A DNA stretch of 64,000 nucleotides from an uncultured Aquimarina sp. Lineage in GTDB: Bacteria > Bacteroidota > Bacteroidia > Flavobacteriales > Flavobacteriaceae. Every line of letters begins with the position of its first letter. Position 1 is the stretch's first letter. The notes under the pieces are model-generated. The model ran no database searches. It was not told the DNA's origin and saw only the letters and a program-made list of their open reading frames with translations. Positions 8,798 to 17,928 of this stretch are shown here, one piece after another. Where the stretch lies: assembly GCF_947492965.1 (NCBI RefSeq), contig NZ_CANLOZ010000003.1:1-64000 (forward strand). The letters run 5' to 3'. The position numbers were made by a program, and so were the translations under genes.

Positions 8798-9103
8798 AAA
8801 GTGATTTTTGATGGATTTGATTTTATTTGTTGTGTTTTAATTCTGTTTTCTATCTCTTTTGTGTCATAAAGAATAAAATTGTTACCTCTGTTTTTTGATT
8901 TTTTTCTAAAAATGTTTTTCAGGATTTATTTTAATTTATGAAATAGAGAAGTGTTTGGAAGAATAAGAAATAATGGCGACGCTACTGAGTACTACGTTGA
9001 ATATAAGTAAGAAGAAGAGCAATATTTTACAAGTATGGTAGTGGTTTATCGAAATATCCAACAAAAAAACCCAGCCTACAATGGTAAGCTGGGTTTTTGA
9101 TTA
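8798..9103. other. Intergenic region between RHS locus and rng
   Basis: These 306 bases are AT-rich. Apart from the rng terminator hairpin at 9063-9098, no gene, repeat or recognisable TAnnTTTG promoter for the RHS operon was found. A promoter for the minus-strand RHS genes must lie here, but none stands out. Confidence 0.5.
9063..9098 (-). terminator. Rho-independent terminator of rng
   Basis: The stem AACCCAGC (9068-9075) pairs with GCTGGGTT (9088-9095) over a 12-base loop, with A/T runs on both flanks. It lies just past the rng stop on the minus strand and could also act in the opposite direction. Confidence 0.8.
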
Positions 9104-10642
9104 TTATTGTATCACTTCTCCATCTTTATCATGGAAGTGATATTCTAAATACGTGTAAGCGTCTCTAGGTATAACTTTTACCCATCTCTTATGGTCAAAA
9201 AACCACTTAGATCGGGCGGATGGAAATCCTTTGGTTAAAAAAGCTGCAATAAAAGGATGCGCGCTTAGCGTCAACTTTTTATGATCTTTTTTAATTAATT
9301 TTTCTAAATCGACCTTTATTTTATCTACTAAAACTATGGGCGCCTCAACTTCGCCATTTCCTCCGTTTGGATTGTCCTCACGGGTTTTGATATTCATTTC
9401 TGGTCGAACGCGTTGTCGCGTAATCTGAATCAAACCAAACTTACTTGGTGGTAAAATTTTGTGCTTCGCCCTGTCGTCTTTCATCTCTTCTCGTAAGTGG
9501 TTAAAGAGTGTTCTACGATTATCAGCATTATTCATATCTATAAAATCGACTACGATAATACCTCCCATATCTCTTAGACGTAGTTGGCGGGCAACTTCGG
9601 TTGCACTGATTAGGTTGACTTCTAGTGCAGTGTCTTCTTGGTTCTTGGCTTTGTTAGATCGGTTACCACTGTTTACGTCAATGACATGCATTGCTTCAGT
9701 GTGTTCAATTACCAAATAGGCTCCCTTACTCATGGATACCGTTTTGCCAAAACTGGTTTTAATTTGTCTTTCAATACCGTATTTCTCAAATACCGGTACT
9801 TTAGACGTGTGTAACTTTACAATTGATTCTTTTTTTGGTGCAATTTCTTGCAGATACTCTTTAATTTGGTTGTAGAGATCTTGTTCATCTACAACAATAG
9901 AGGTGAAGGTATCATTAAAAACATCTCTTAATATCGAAGATGCTCTGTTCATTTCACCCAAAATTTTTGATGGATGGTGTGCTTTGTATAATTTTTTACA
10001 CATAGACTCCCATCGGTCCATCAAGTTTTGCAAATCTCTATCTAGCTCTGCTACTTTTTTGCCTTCTGCTACTGTACGTACAATAATTCCAAAACCTTTT
10101 GGTTTGATACTTTTTACGAGCCTTTTTAGACGTTCTTTTTCTTCTGAAGATTCTATTTTTTGCGAAATAGAAACTCTACTAGAAAAAGGTACCAAAACAA
10201 TATATCTACCAGCAATCGAAAGTTCAGAACTAATTCGAGGGCCTTTTGTAGAAATAGGTTCTTTTACTATTTGTACTAATAGCGATTGATTTGATTTTAA
10301 CACGTCGGTAATAACGCCGTGTTTATCAATATCGTTCTCAAAAGAAAAATTCTTAAGAGAGTAATCTTTTACTTTACCTGTGCTTACACGTTTAATGAAT
10401 TTAAGTAAAGAAGATACTTGAGGACCCAGATCATGATAATGCAAAAACGCATCTTTTTCATACCCTACATTTACAAATGCAGCGTTTAAACCTGGAACAG
10501 CTTTTCGAATTTTGGCAATAAATATATCACCAACCGAAAAATTACTGTCGTCTTCTTCCTTATGTAATTCAATTAGTTTTCCATCCTTTAATAAGGCAAA
10601 ATCTGTAGAGGAACCAGATCTAATGATCAATTCTTTGTTCAC
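9104..10642 (-). CDS. rng: Ribonuclease G/E family endoribonuclease
   Basis: The 512-residue cytoplasmic endoribonuclease matures rRNA and starts mRNA decay. An S1 RNA-binding region lies near residues 35-130 (VGDIFIAKIRKAVPGLNAAFVNVG). The catalytic DNase I-like region follows, with the two Mg-binding aspartates visible as HVIDVNSG (D322) and VVDFIDM (D366), 44 residues apart as in RNase E/G. The protein ends soon after the catalytic domain. The Zn-link CPxCxG and the long RNase E scaffold tail are absent, which makes it RNase G-like. HU and the tiny ribosome-associated gene lie upstream on the same strand, a common Bacteroidota order. Confidence 0.95.
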   Translation of the reverse strand: MNKELIIRSGSSTDFALLKDGKLIELHKEEDDSNFSVGDIFIAKIRKAVPGLNAAFVNVGYEKDAFLHYHDLGPQVSSLLKFIKRVSTGKVKDYSLKNFSFENDIDKHGVITDVLKSNQSLLVQIVKEPISTKGPRISSELSIAGRYIVLVPFSSRVSISQKIESSEEKERLKRLVKSIKPKGFGIIVRTVAEGKKVAELDRDLQNLMDRWESMCKKLYKAHHPSKILGEMNRASSILRDVFNDTFTSIVVDEQDLYNQIKEYLQEIAPKKESIVKLHTSKVPVFEKYGIERQIKTSFGKTVSMSKGAYLVIEHTEAMHVIDVNSGNRSNKAKNQEDTALEVNLISATEVARQLRLRDMGGIIVVDFIDMNNADNRRTLFNHLREEMKDDRAKHKILPPSKFGLIQITRQRVRPEMNIKTREDNPNGGNGEVEAPIVLVDKIKVDLEKLIKKDHKKLTLSAHPFIAAFLTKGFPSARSKWFFDHKRWVKVIPRDAYTYLEYHFHDKDGEVIQ

Positions 10643-10790
10643 TCTGATTAGATTTTTATTCCGAATGATATCGGAATGGATTAAACAAATTTTTTCACAG
10701 GAATTTTTAATAATTCCGTTGAAACAAAGTCTTATAAAGGTAGTGATATAAGAAACTCTATTTCGATTTCAAAGAACATTCTTAAATACC

Positions 10791-10820
10791 AGAAAAAGTA
10801 GTTAGAAAACTACTTTTTCT
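10791..10820 (-). terminator. Terminator hairpin overlapping the end of the 29-residue gene
   Basis: AGAAAAAGTAGTT (10791-10803) pairs perfectly with AACTACTTTTTCT (10808-10820). On the minus strand the stem includes the last codons and TAG stop of the small gene, so translation termination and hairpin folding are coupled in space. Confidence 0.6.
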
Positions 10821-10899
10821 TATGGCGATTAGCTCTTCTTCTTTTTTTACGCTTGTGCGTAGCTACCTTGTGTCTTTTACGTTTCTTACCACTTGGCAT
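10810..10899 (-). CDS. AURKAIP1/COX24-domain mini-protein, probable small-subunit ribosomal protein
   Basis: This 29-residue frame starts MPSGKKRKRHKVATHKRK and continues with an Arg/Lys/His-rich stretch ending NRHKKK. About two thirds of the residues are basic. The same tiny protein sits beside HU and rng across Bacteroidota and is annotated as an AURKAIP1/COX24-domain protein, the family of mitochondrial small-subunit protein mS38 and similar bacterial ribosomal mini-proteins. Binding to 16S rRNA is inferred from that family and from composition. It lies 30 bases downstream of HU and is probably co-transcribed with it. Confidence 0.85.
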   Translation of the reverse strand: MPSGKKRKRHKVATHKRKKRRRANRHKKK

Positions 10900-10929
10900 A
10901 GTGCGTCTTATTTATTGATTATTAATTTT

Positions 10930-11220
10930 TTACTTAACTTCTACGTTAGTTTTTACACCTTCAACAAACACTTTCGCTGGCTTAAAAGCAGGAATATTGT
11001 GTGCAGGTATTTTGATTGTAGTGTTTTTAGAAATGTTACGCCCAGTTTTTTCTGCTCTCGTCTTGATGATGAAGCTTCCAAATCCTCTTAAGTATACATT
11101 GTCTCCACTCTCTAAAGAACTTTTTACTTCTTCCATGAATGTTTCAACAGTTGCCTGAACATCTCCTTTTTCAATTCCTAGTTTTTCTGAAATTTTTGCT
11201 ACAATATCTGCTTTAGTCAT
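10930..11220 (-). CDS. HU-family DNA-binding protein
   Basis: The 96-residue histone-like protein forms dimers that bend and compact DNA. It has the standard fold: the N-terminal helical dimer part (MTKADIVAKISEKLGI), the GFGSF turn near residues 47-51, and the beta-arm with the intercalating proline in the KIPAHNIPAFKPAK segment. Length and motifs match HU/IHF subunits of Flavobacteriia. A TATATTTG promoter lies about 40 bases upstream. It heads a small minus-strand cluster with the 29-residue ribosomal-type gene and rng. Confidence 0.95.
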   Translation of the reverse strand: MTKADIVAKISEKLGIEKGDVQATVETFMEEVKSSLESGDNVYLRGFGSFIIKTRAEKTGRNISKNTTIKIPAHNIPAFKPAKVFVEGVKTNVEVK

Positions 11221-11259
11221 TATATTACCTATTTAGGGGTTTTTAAATTTTCAAGGGGG

Positions 11260-11291
11260 CAAATATAGCAATTTAAAATCCAAAATATCAA
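11260..11291 (-). promoter_or_regulatory. Bacteroidota-type promoter for HU
   Basis: On the minus strand the -7 element TATATTTG (11267 down to 11260) fits TAnnTTTG exactly. A TTG at 11291-11289 gives a 21-base spacing to a -33 element. Transcription would start near 11254, giving a leader of about 35 bases before the HU start. Confidence 0.65.
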
Positions 11292-11351
11292 TACTTAAGA
11301 TGAAATTATCATCTTTTAATGGTTTAATTTTACAAAACTTAAGAATTCCTT

Positions 11352-12410
11352 ATGATTTTCTCTAAAAAACTCATTTCGTGGTACTTACAAAACAAAAGAT
11401 CGATGCCCTGGCGAGAAACTACCGATCCCTACCGTATTTGGTTAAGCGAAATTATCTTGCAACAGACTCGAGTTGCGCAAGGATTGCCTTATTATTTAGC
11501 TTTTACAGAGCAGTATCCAACCGTTTTCGATTTGGCGAATGCAGAAGAGGAACAAGTACTAAAATTATGGCAAGGTTTAGGGTATTATTCGAGAGCTAGA
11601 AACCTACACACTACTGCAAAATATGTTGCCAATGATCTTCATGGTGTTTTTCCCACTTCATATAAAGAGTTATTAAAGCTTAAAGGAGTAGGAGACTATA
11701 CTGCTAGTGCTATTGCCTCTATTTGTTATGATGAGGTAGTACCTGTGGTAGATGGAAATGTATATAGAGTGTTATCCAGATATTTTAATATTAGCACTCC
11801 TATTAATAGTACAGAGGGAATAAAGGAATTTAAAAAAGTGGCGATAGAGGTTATGGAGCAAGAGGAACCTGCTACGTACAATCAGGCAATCATGGAATTT
11901 GGAGCTTTACAATGTAAACCACAAAATCCTTATTGTATAGTATGTCCTCTAAATGATAGTTGTGAGTCTTTGCAAAAAGGAACTGTAGCGTCATTGCCAG
12001 TAAAATTGAAAAAATTAAAAGTTAAAAAACGATATTTTAATTATTTGATCTTTTTGGTAGACGATAAGCATACAGTGATTCGTCAGAGAACAGGAAAAGG
12101 AATATGGCAGAATCTATATGAATTTCCATTAATCGAAAGCGATAAAGATGTGAATTTGGAATATGTAGAAAAGCATGCAATACTAAAGGAAAGTATGTCA
12201 ACCTCTTCCTATAATATAACCGTGTATGAAGAAGAGTTTAAAATTCATAAACTTTCGCATCAGCACCTGTACACACGGTTCTATATTATAAGGACAGATA
12301 ATTCTCCTAAGTTTGATGATTCTTGTCAGTTAATACCTATTGATAAAATCAAAGAATATCCTGTTCCTATATTATTAGGTAATTTTATAGATTCCTTTTT
12401 TAAGGTATGA
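11352..12410 (+). CDS. mutY: A/G-specific adenine DNA glycosylase MutY
   Basis: The 352-residue repair enzyme removes adenine mispaired with 8-oxoguanine. Visible features are the catalytic Glu in SEIILQQTRV, the helix-hairpin-helix LKGVGDYTASAI, the catalytic Asp in VVDGNVYRV, and the iron-sulfur cluster motif C-x6-C-x2-C-x5-C (CKPQNPYCIVCPLNDSC). The C-terminal MutT-like domain (about 230-350) recognises 8-oxoG. It is divergent from HU and followed by ssb in the same direction, the usual flavobacterial order leading to gldE and gldD. Confidence 0.96.
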   Translation: MIFSKKLISWYLQNKRSMPWRETTDPYRIWLSEIILQQTRVAQGLPYYLAFTEQYPTVFDLANAEEEQVLKLWQGLGYYSRARNLHTTAKYVANDLHGVFPTSYKELLKLKGVGDYTASAIASICYDEVVPVVDGNVYRVLSRYFNISTPINSTEGIKEFKKVAIEVMEQEEPATYNQAIMEFGALQCKPQNPYCIVCPLNDSCESLQKGTVASLPVKLKKLKVKKRYFNYLIFLVDDKHTVIRQRTGKGIWQNLYEFPLIESDKDVNLEYVEKHAILKESMSTSSYNITVYEEEFKIHKLSHQHLYTRFYIIRTDNSPKFDDSCQLIPIDKIKEYPVPILLGNFIDSFFKV

Positions 12411-12450
12411 TGCTTTTTTATTACATTTACTATAATTAATAATAAAGAAT

Positions 12451-12915
12451 ATGTCTGGAACGTTGAATAAAGTAATGCTTATTGGCCATACGGGTGATGA
12501 GGTAAAGATGCATTATTTTGAAGGAGGAAACTGTATTGGTAGATTTCCACTGGCAACTAATGATTCTTATGTAAACAAAACCACAGGAGAAAGAGTTACT
12601 TCTACCGAGTGGCATAATATAGTAGTACGCAATAAAGCTGCAGAGATCTGCGAAAAGTATTTAAAAAAAGGAGATAAGGTATATATCGAGGGTCGTCTAA
12701 AAACCAGAAAATGGCAAGACGAACAAGGAAAAGATCGATATAGTACCGAAATACAGTGTACTGATTTTACATTTTTAACACCTAAAACTGAAGGTCAGCA
12801 CTCTGAAATAGTTCCAGAAAAACAACCAACTATGGGTAATACTCCATCGGTTAGTACACCACAATCGGTTACATCTTCGCCAACAGAAATGGAAGAAGAT
12901 GATCTTCCGTTTTAA
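12451..12915 (+). CDS. ssb: Single-stranded DNA-binding protein
   Basis: The 154-residue protein has an N-terminal OB fold (about 1-110; NKVMLIGHTGDEVKMHYFEGG, TEWHNIVVRNKAAE, YIEGRLKTRKWQD). A flexible Ser/Thr/Pro-rich linker follows, with the acidic tip EEDDLPF that in SSB recruits repair and replication partners. The length is normal. It lies 40 bases after mutY. The same DDLPF tip occurs in the DUF3127 gene at 42608, which may compete for the same partners (inference). Confidence 0.96.
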   Translation: MSGTLNKVMLIGHTGDEVKMHYFEGGNCIGRFPLATNDSYVNKTTGERVTSTEWHNIVVRNKAAEICEKYLKKGDKVYIEGRLKTRKWQDEQGKDRYSTEIQCTDFTFLTPKTEGQHSEIVPEKQPTMGNTPSVSTPQSVTSSPTEMEEDDLPF

Positions 12916-12939
12916 TTTGTTTAACTAAAGAGCTATAAT

Positions 12940-14277
12940 TTGGACCCTGATCCTGAACCGTTATTTATTGTTTTAACAACTTTTGATTCGATGCAGGCAA
13001 TCAATCTGATTGTCCTTGTTATACTATTGATCTGTTCGGCATTGATCTCCGGCAGCGAGGTGTCTCTATTTTCGCTTACACCTTCTGATCTAAAAATAGA
13101 AGGAGAAGAAGAAACAATTCATCAAAAAATAATCTCAAAACTACTAAGCAAGCCAAAAAAACTATTGGCTACGATTTTGGTAGCTAATAACTTCATCAAT
13201 ATTGCTATTGTATTGCTTTTTAATACTCTAGGAGAGGTGTTTTTTAAAGATCTTGATGATTTAGTAATTCCTTGGGCCACCTGGATTGATGTGCGATTTG
13301 TAGTAGAAGTAATTTTGGTGGCTTTTCTAATTTTATTATTCGGAGAAATACTACCAAAGATATATGCGAGTAGAAATAAAGTAAAGTTTGCAAGTTTTAT
13401 GGCGCGTCCTTTGCAGTTTCTAGATTGGATCATTACTCCAATTAGTTTACCTATGCGTAGTGTTACCTTGTTAATTCACAATAGATTAGGAAAACAAAAA
13501 TCCAATATTAGTGTAGATCAACTATCACAGGCATTGGAGTTAACATCGGATACCGATACTACTTCCGAAGAAAAGAAAATATTAGAAGGGATTGTATCTT
13601 TTGGAAATACAGATACCAAGCAGGTGATGAAGCCTAGGATTGATATTTTTGCGTTAAATAAAGAAAAGAAATATGCAGAGGTACTTCCGGAGATAATAAA
13701 ACAAGGATATTCGCGTATTCCTGTATATGAAGATAGTATCGATAAAGTGGTAGGGATTTTATATGTAAAGGATCTTTTGCCATACATTAATCATAAAGAC
13801 TTTGATTGGGTTGGTTTAGTTAGGGATCCCTATTTTGTTCCTGAAAACAAAAAACTAGATGATTTGCTAAATGATTTTAAAGATAAAAAGAATCATTTGG
13901 CTATTGTTGTAGATGAGTATGGAGGTACAAGTGGACTAATTTCTTTAGAAGATATTATCGAGGAGATTGTAGGAGATATTAGTGATGAATTTGATGATGT
14001 AGATTTGGTGTTTTCTAAATTAGATGATCAAAATTATGTATTCGAAGGAAGAACATCACTAAAAGATTTTTACAAAGTACTAAAACTAGAGGATCATTCT
14101 ATTTTTGAAAATAAGAAAGGAGATGCAGAAACGATTGCTGGTTTATTGCTGGAAATGTCAGGAAGTTTTCCTAAAATAAATGATATAATAACGCTGGAAC
14201 AGTACGTTTTTAAAATAGAATCCTTAGATAATAAGCGTATTAAGAGGATAAAACTAACAATTAATGACGAAGAGTAG
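12940..14277 (+). CDS. gldE: Gliding motility-associated protein GldE (CNNM/CBS-type membrane protein)
   Basis: The 445-residue inner-membrane protein has a CNNM (DUF21) domain with about four membrane segments (residues ~20-190), two CBS domains (~205-335, ending EYGGTSGLISLEDIIEEIVGDI), and a C-terminal CorC/HlyC-like domain (~345-440). In Flavobacterium johnsoniae, gldE lies just upstream of gldD and supports gliding and type IX secretion. The start is a TTG at 12940 encoding MDPDPEP, which matches the usual N-terminus; the next ATG is 17 codons further in. It overlaps gldD by 14 bases. Confidence 0.92.
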   Translation: MDPDPEPLFIVLTTFDSMQAINLIVLVILLICSALISGSEVSLFSLTPSDLKIEGEEETIHQKIISKLLSKPKKLLATILVANNFINIAIVLLFNTLGEVFFKDLDDLVIPWATWIDVRFVVEVILVAFLILLFGEILPKIYASRNKVKFASFMARPLQFLDWIITPISLPMRSVTLLIHNRLGKQKSNISVDQLSQALELTSDTDTTSEEKKILEGIVSFGNTDTKQVMKPRIDIFALNKEKKYAEVLPEIIKQGYSRIPVYEDSIDKVVGILYVKDLLPYINHKDFDWVGLVRDPYFVPENKKLDDLLNDFKDKKNHLAIVVDEYGGTSGLISLEDIIEEIVGDISDEFDDVDLVFSKLDDQNYVFEGRTSLKDFYKVLKLEDHSIFENKKGDAETIAGLLLEMSGSFPKINDIITLEQYVFKIESLDNKRIKRIKLTINDEE

Positions 14278-14839
14278 GCTATACATATTTTTGACTTCTA
14301 TCATAATAGGAGTATTGTATTCATGTGGAGGTGAGACCTTACCAAAACCAAAAGCAATGTTGCGTTTATCGTATCCATCTCCAAAATATGAAAAAGCCTT
14401 GCTAGATTGTTCGTATTCGTTTGAAAAAAATAGTTTAGCTTCTTTTCAAAAAGCAAGAAATAAAAAGACTTGTTGGTATAATCTAGAATATCCACAGCTA
14501 AAAGCTACTATCTATTTGTCGTACTATGACATTGATAAAAATTTAGATTCCTTATTACGTGATGCTCAAAATCTAACTCAGGAGCATTATATCAAAGCTG
14601 ATAATATACAATCTAGGGATTTTGTATATCCAGAGAAAAAGGTCTACGGAAGAATATATGAAGTTAGTGGAAATGCAGCTTCTTCTTGTCAGTTTTATCT
14701 AACGGATAGTGTACAACATTTTGTCTCTGGTTCGGTTTATTTTAAAGTGAAACCTAACTACGATTCGATTCTTCCTGCTGCAAAATATCTAAGAAATGAT
14801 GTAATCCATTTTATGGAAACAGTGCAGTGGAAAGAATAA
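14264..14839 (+). CDS. gldD: Gliding motility lipoprotein GldD
   Basis: The 191-residue lipoprotein has a signal with lipobox LYSC (Cys21), followed by GGETLPKPKAMLRLSYPSPKY, a signature GldD opening. GldD is required for gliding and type IX secretion in F. johnsoniae; its exact biochemical role is unknown. The start ATG lies inside the end of gldE, in keeping with translational coupling. The pair marks the organism as encoding the gliding/T9SS machinery, although no other gld, spr or por genes are in the window. Confidence 0.92.
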   Translation: MTKSRLYIFLTSIIIGVLYSCGGETLPKPKAMLRLSYPSPKYEKALLDCSYSFEKNSLASFQKARNKKTCWYNLEYPQLKATIYLSYYDIDKNLDSLLRDAQNLTQEHYIKADNIQSRDFVYPEKKVYGRIYEVSGNAASSCQFYLTDSVQHFVSGSVYFKVKPNYDSILPAAKYLRNDVIHFMETVQWKE

Positions 14840-14919
14840 CGCTAAACGTTCGTTAATTTTTCTATATAACGAATTGTAGCTTATTTATTTTATTGATTTT
14901 TGCAGCTTATTAATTATCA

Positions 14920-15795
14920 ATGCAACAGACTAAGCTTAAATGGATATATCTGGCGATATTGTCGTTAGTATGGGGTAGCTCGTTTATTTTGATCAAAAAA
15001 TCTTTGATTGGACTTACACCAATGCAGTTAGGTGCATTGAGAACCTTGTTTGCTGCGGCATTTTTGTTTTTGATAGGTTTTCGTAGTATGAAAACCATTA
15101 AAAAGGAAGAATGGAAATGGGTGATAATATCAGGTTTTTTAGGAACCTTTATTCCTGCATTTCTTTTTGCTTTTGCAGAAACCGAAATAGATAGTGGTGT
15201 AGTATCGGTACTTAATTCGACTACTCCTCTAGTTACATTAATATTAGGAGTTGTGCTATTTTCTATAAACTTTAGTAGAAATCAGCTTATTGGAGTCATC
15301 GTTGGTTTAATAGGTTGTTTAGCACTTATATTAGAAGGAGCTTCTGTGAATCCAAATCAAAACTATTGGTATGCCGGTTTAGTCCTTTGTGCTTCGGTTT
15401 GTTATGCTACCAACGTGAATATTATAAAAAGGTATATGCAACAGATTTCTCCAATTGCCATTGCTAATGGTAATTTTATCGTGTTGGTAATTCCTTCGCT
15501 TATTGTTTTATATTATTCAGATTTTTTTGAAGCTGAAGTTGTTCAAAGTCCAGAAGTACATACCAGTTTGATGTATATATCCATACTTGCGGTTATAGGT
15601 ACTGGTATCGCAAAAATATTATTCAATAAATTAGTGCAGATTAGCAGTCCTGTTTTTGCTACTTCTGTAACATACACCATACCTATCGTGGCATTGATGT
15701 GGGGGTTATTAGATGGAGAGGAATTTTCTTTTTATCAGGTATTGGCAGCAGGGGTAATTATTCTTGGAGTGTACATTGCTAACAGAAAAAAATAA
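14920..15795 (+). CDS. EamA/DMT-family transporter
   Basis: The 291-residue inner-membrane protein has two EamA repeats and about ten membrane segments. The first repeat starts WIYLAILSLVWGSSFILIKKSL and the second near residue 150 (YWYAGLVLCASVCYATNVNIIKRY). Such drug/metabolite transporters export small solutes or amino acids; the substrate cannot be told. It stands alone, 80 bases after gldD, and its stop codon overlaps the hairpin shared with the M16 peptidase genes. Confidence 0.9.
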   Translation: MQQTKLKWIYLAILSLVWGSSFILIKKSLIGLTPMQLGALRTLFAAAFLFLIGFRSMKTIKKEEWKWVIISGFLGTFIPAFLFAFAETEIDSGVVSVLNSTTPLVTLILGVVLFSINFSRNQLIGVIVGLIGCLALILEGASVNPNQNYWYAGLVLCASVCYATNVNIIKRYMQQISPIAIANGNFIVLVIPSLIVLYYSDFFEAEVVQSPEVHTSLMYISILAVIGTGIAKILFNKLVQISSPVFATSVTYTIPIVALMWGLLDGEEFSFYQVLAAGVIILGVYIANRKK

Positions 15796-15821
15796 AGGTC
15801 CGTATTACTACGAACCTTTAT
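15793..15821. terminator. Terminator between the DMT transporter and the M16 genes
   Basis: TAAAGGTCCGTA (15793-15804) pairs with TACGAACCTTTA (15809-15820), with one mismatch and a TTAC loop. On the minus strand it is followed by a T-rich run, so it ends the M16 operon best. It begins in the stop codon of the transporter gene. Confidence 0.65.
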
Positions 15822-15844
15822 CATCTTTTGTCTTGAATTAGATT

Positions 15845-17911
15845 TTATTTAAAATCTTCATCACTTACTCCTTCGTTCACTTTAATTTCTGAAACATTAA
15901 AATCGAATTTCTGAGGACCAGCAGCAATGGAGATAGTATGTGGAAACTTGATACCATTTACCTCTTTGTAGTTGCTATATCCAACAGTAGAAGGAATCTT
16001 TTGTCCTCCTTGTTCTTGGATAACGATATCCTTTACTTTAAGTCCTGTTTCTGTATCAAAGAATGAAGTTTTCTTATCACTTATTTTTACCTTGTATGCT
16101 TTTCCGTTTTCGTATGGCTCTATGCCTTCTAGTGTAGCATCTGTATTTTTTAATTCAGAAAATGGATGTGAATCCTTTTTAGCATCAGCAATCTGCGCTT
16201 CTGTGTAGTCGATTTTCTGGCCTTGCGCCATAACATACCCTTTAGTTCCATCGAAAACATTTTTGTTTACCGAATTTCCGCCAAATAAGATATTAGAAAG
16301 TGTTTGGCTTTTAGAGGTCACTTTAAGAATCATATCTAAGGTAGCTCCTCCCATAGATGCTTGAGCTGTTGTAAATGTAGAAGTAACTGCTTCTAATTTA
16401 TCTTTTCCTCCAATAGCTTTAAAATAAGCGTCAAAAACAGATTGAGCCGTAACTCCTTCTGGTAATGCAGTGTTATAATCTGGTTTTTCGGTTTTATTTC
16501 CGAATTTATCAAAATATAGGATAGGGATTTTCTTTCCTTCGAATTGGATTTTTTCAAGGTTTTCAAGAACATCACTTCCTTTACCAACTAATACAATTCT
16601 TGCTTTATCTAAATTAAAATATTTATTAGCAATTCTTTTGATATCTGCTTTACTAACAGCATTAATTTTAGCAATAAAAGTTTCATAGAAATCTTTTGGA
16701 AGATTCTGAGTTTTGATATCAATACTTCTAGAAGCAATTGTTCTATCGTTTTCAGAAGCTAAGATAAAGTTCCCTAAGAATTTTGCTTTTGCATTTTTTA
16801 ATACTTCATCATCAACATCTTCCGTTCTGATTCTTTTGATTTCCTTTAATGTTTCTACAACAGCGCTATCGGTTACCATGTTTCTTACTTTGGCAGTAAC
16901 TCGAAATGCAGTCTTGAAATTTTTATTTCTAGGCATTGTAGATCTCGCACCGTATGTGTATCCGTGCTCTTCTCTTAAATTCATATTTACATAACTACCA
17001 AAAGATCCTCCTAGGATATAATTAGTAACCAGCGCAGCATGATGGTCTTCATCTGCCATTTTAAGATCAGAAATATTCATAATTGCCATTTCTGTTTGTA
17101 CAGCGTTAGGCATATCGATAAAGTTGATCTGTCTGTATTGAGCATCTTTTACATCAGGAATGCCAAAAGAAGGTGCTTTTCCAGAGGTCCAAGAAGTGAA
17201 ATACTTTTCTACAAGATCTTTGGCCTTATCGTTATTGATATCACCGCTAATTACCATATAGGCATTTGCAGGAACAAAGTTCTTTCTATAATATTTCTCT
17301 ACATCTGCTAATGTAATATTGCTTACAGTTTTTTCCGTTATGTATTCTCCTTCAGGATGGTTTTTCCCATAAGCTAATACACTTCGTACTCTACTTGCAA
17401 CAGCTTCAGCACTGTTTTCTCCAGATTTAATTCCTTCAATAAGTTTCTTTTTTTCTAGATCTAATTCTTCTTGTGTGAAATTTGGATTTAAAGAAGCATC
17501 TGCGAATAGTTCAATGATTCGGTCAGAGTATTTTGATAATGACTGTGCAAAACCGCCAGATGCACCAACATTTACAAACGCCCCAAGAAAATCAACTTCT
17601 TCATTAAAAGCGTCTTTACTAATGCTTTTAGTTCCTTTTCCCATCATTTCCGAAGCGATTGCTTCAATTCCGGCTTTTTCTCCTTCTGCATTTGGAGGAT
17701 TGTCTAGGGACAAGCTTACTGTGATTCTTGGTAGCTTTTTATTTTCTACCACAAGTACCGTTAAACCATTACCCATTTTAAAGGTATAAGGTTCTCCTAA
17801 ATTAATTACAGGTGTAGGTCCTGATTTTGGCATTTTAGATCGATCTATTTGCGCCTGAGCACTAACAGCAACCAATACAAATGCTATGATAAAGATTATA
17901 TGTTTTTTCAT
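15845..17911 (-). CDS. M16-family peptidase-like protein, inactive subunit with extra C-terminal domain
   Basis: The 688-residue exported protein has a signal peptide (1-20, ending VSAQA). Residues ~40-460 form a pitrilysin-type M16 core, but the HxxEH position reads IEAIASEMM, so the zinc site is lost. It retains the substrate-contact part (LREEHGYTYGARS near residue 310). The last ~200 residues (TSTFTTAQASMGGATLDM... to the end) form an extra beta-rich domain resembling LolA/outer-membrane lipoprotein-sorting folds (inference). It lies 17 bases after the active M16 gene, so the two probably form an active/inactive heterodimer like other two-chain M16 proteases. Confidence 0.88.
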   Translation of the reverse strand: MKKHIIFIIAFVLVAVSAQAQIDRSKMPKSGPTPVINLGEPYTFKMGNGLTVLVVENKKLPRITVSLSLDNPPNAEGEKAGIEAIASEMMGKGTKSISKDAFNEEVDFLGAFVNVGASGGFAQSLSKYSDRIIELFADASLNPNFTQEELDLEKKKLIEGIKSGENSAEAVASRVRSVLAYGKNHPEGEYITEKTVSNITLADVEKYYRKNFVPANAYMVISGDINNDKAKDLVEKYFTSWTSGKAPSFGIPDVKDAQYRQINFIDMPNAVQTEMAIMNISDLKMADEDHHAALVTNYILGGSFGSYVNMNLREEHGYTYGARSTMPRNKNFKTAFRVTAKVRNMVTDSAVVETLKEIKRIRTEDVDDEVLKNAKAKFLGNFILASENDRTIASRSIDIKTQNLPKDFYETFIAKINAVSKADIKRIANKYFNLDKARIVLVGKGSDVLENLEKIQFEGKKIPILYFDKFGNKTEKPDYNTALPEGVTAQSVFDAYFKAIGGKDKLEAVTSTFTTAQASMGGATLDMILKVTSKSQTLSNILFGGNSVNKNVFDGTKGYVMAQGQKIDYTEAQIADAKKDSHPFSELKNTDATLEGIEPYENGKAYKVKISDKKTSFFDTETGLKVKDIVIQEQGGQKIPSTVGYSNYKEVNGIKFPHTISIAAGPQKFDFNVSEIKVNEGVSDEDFK

Positions 17912-17928
17912 CGTAATATTCTTTTTTA

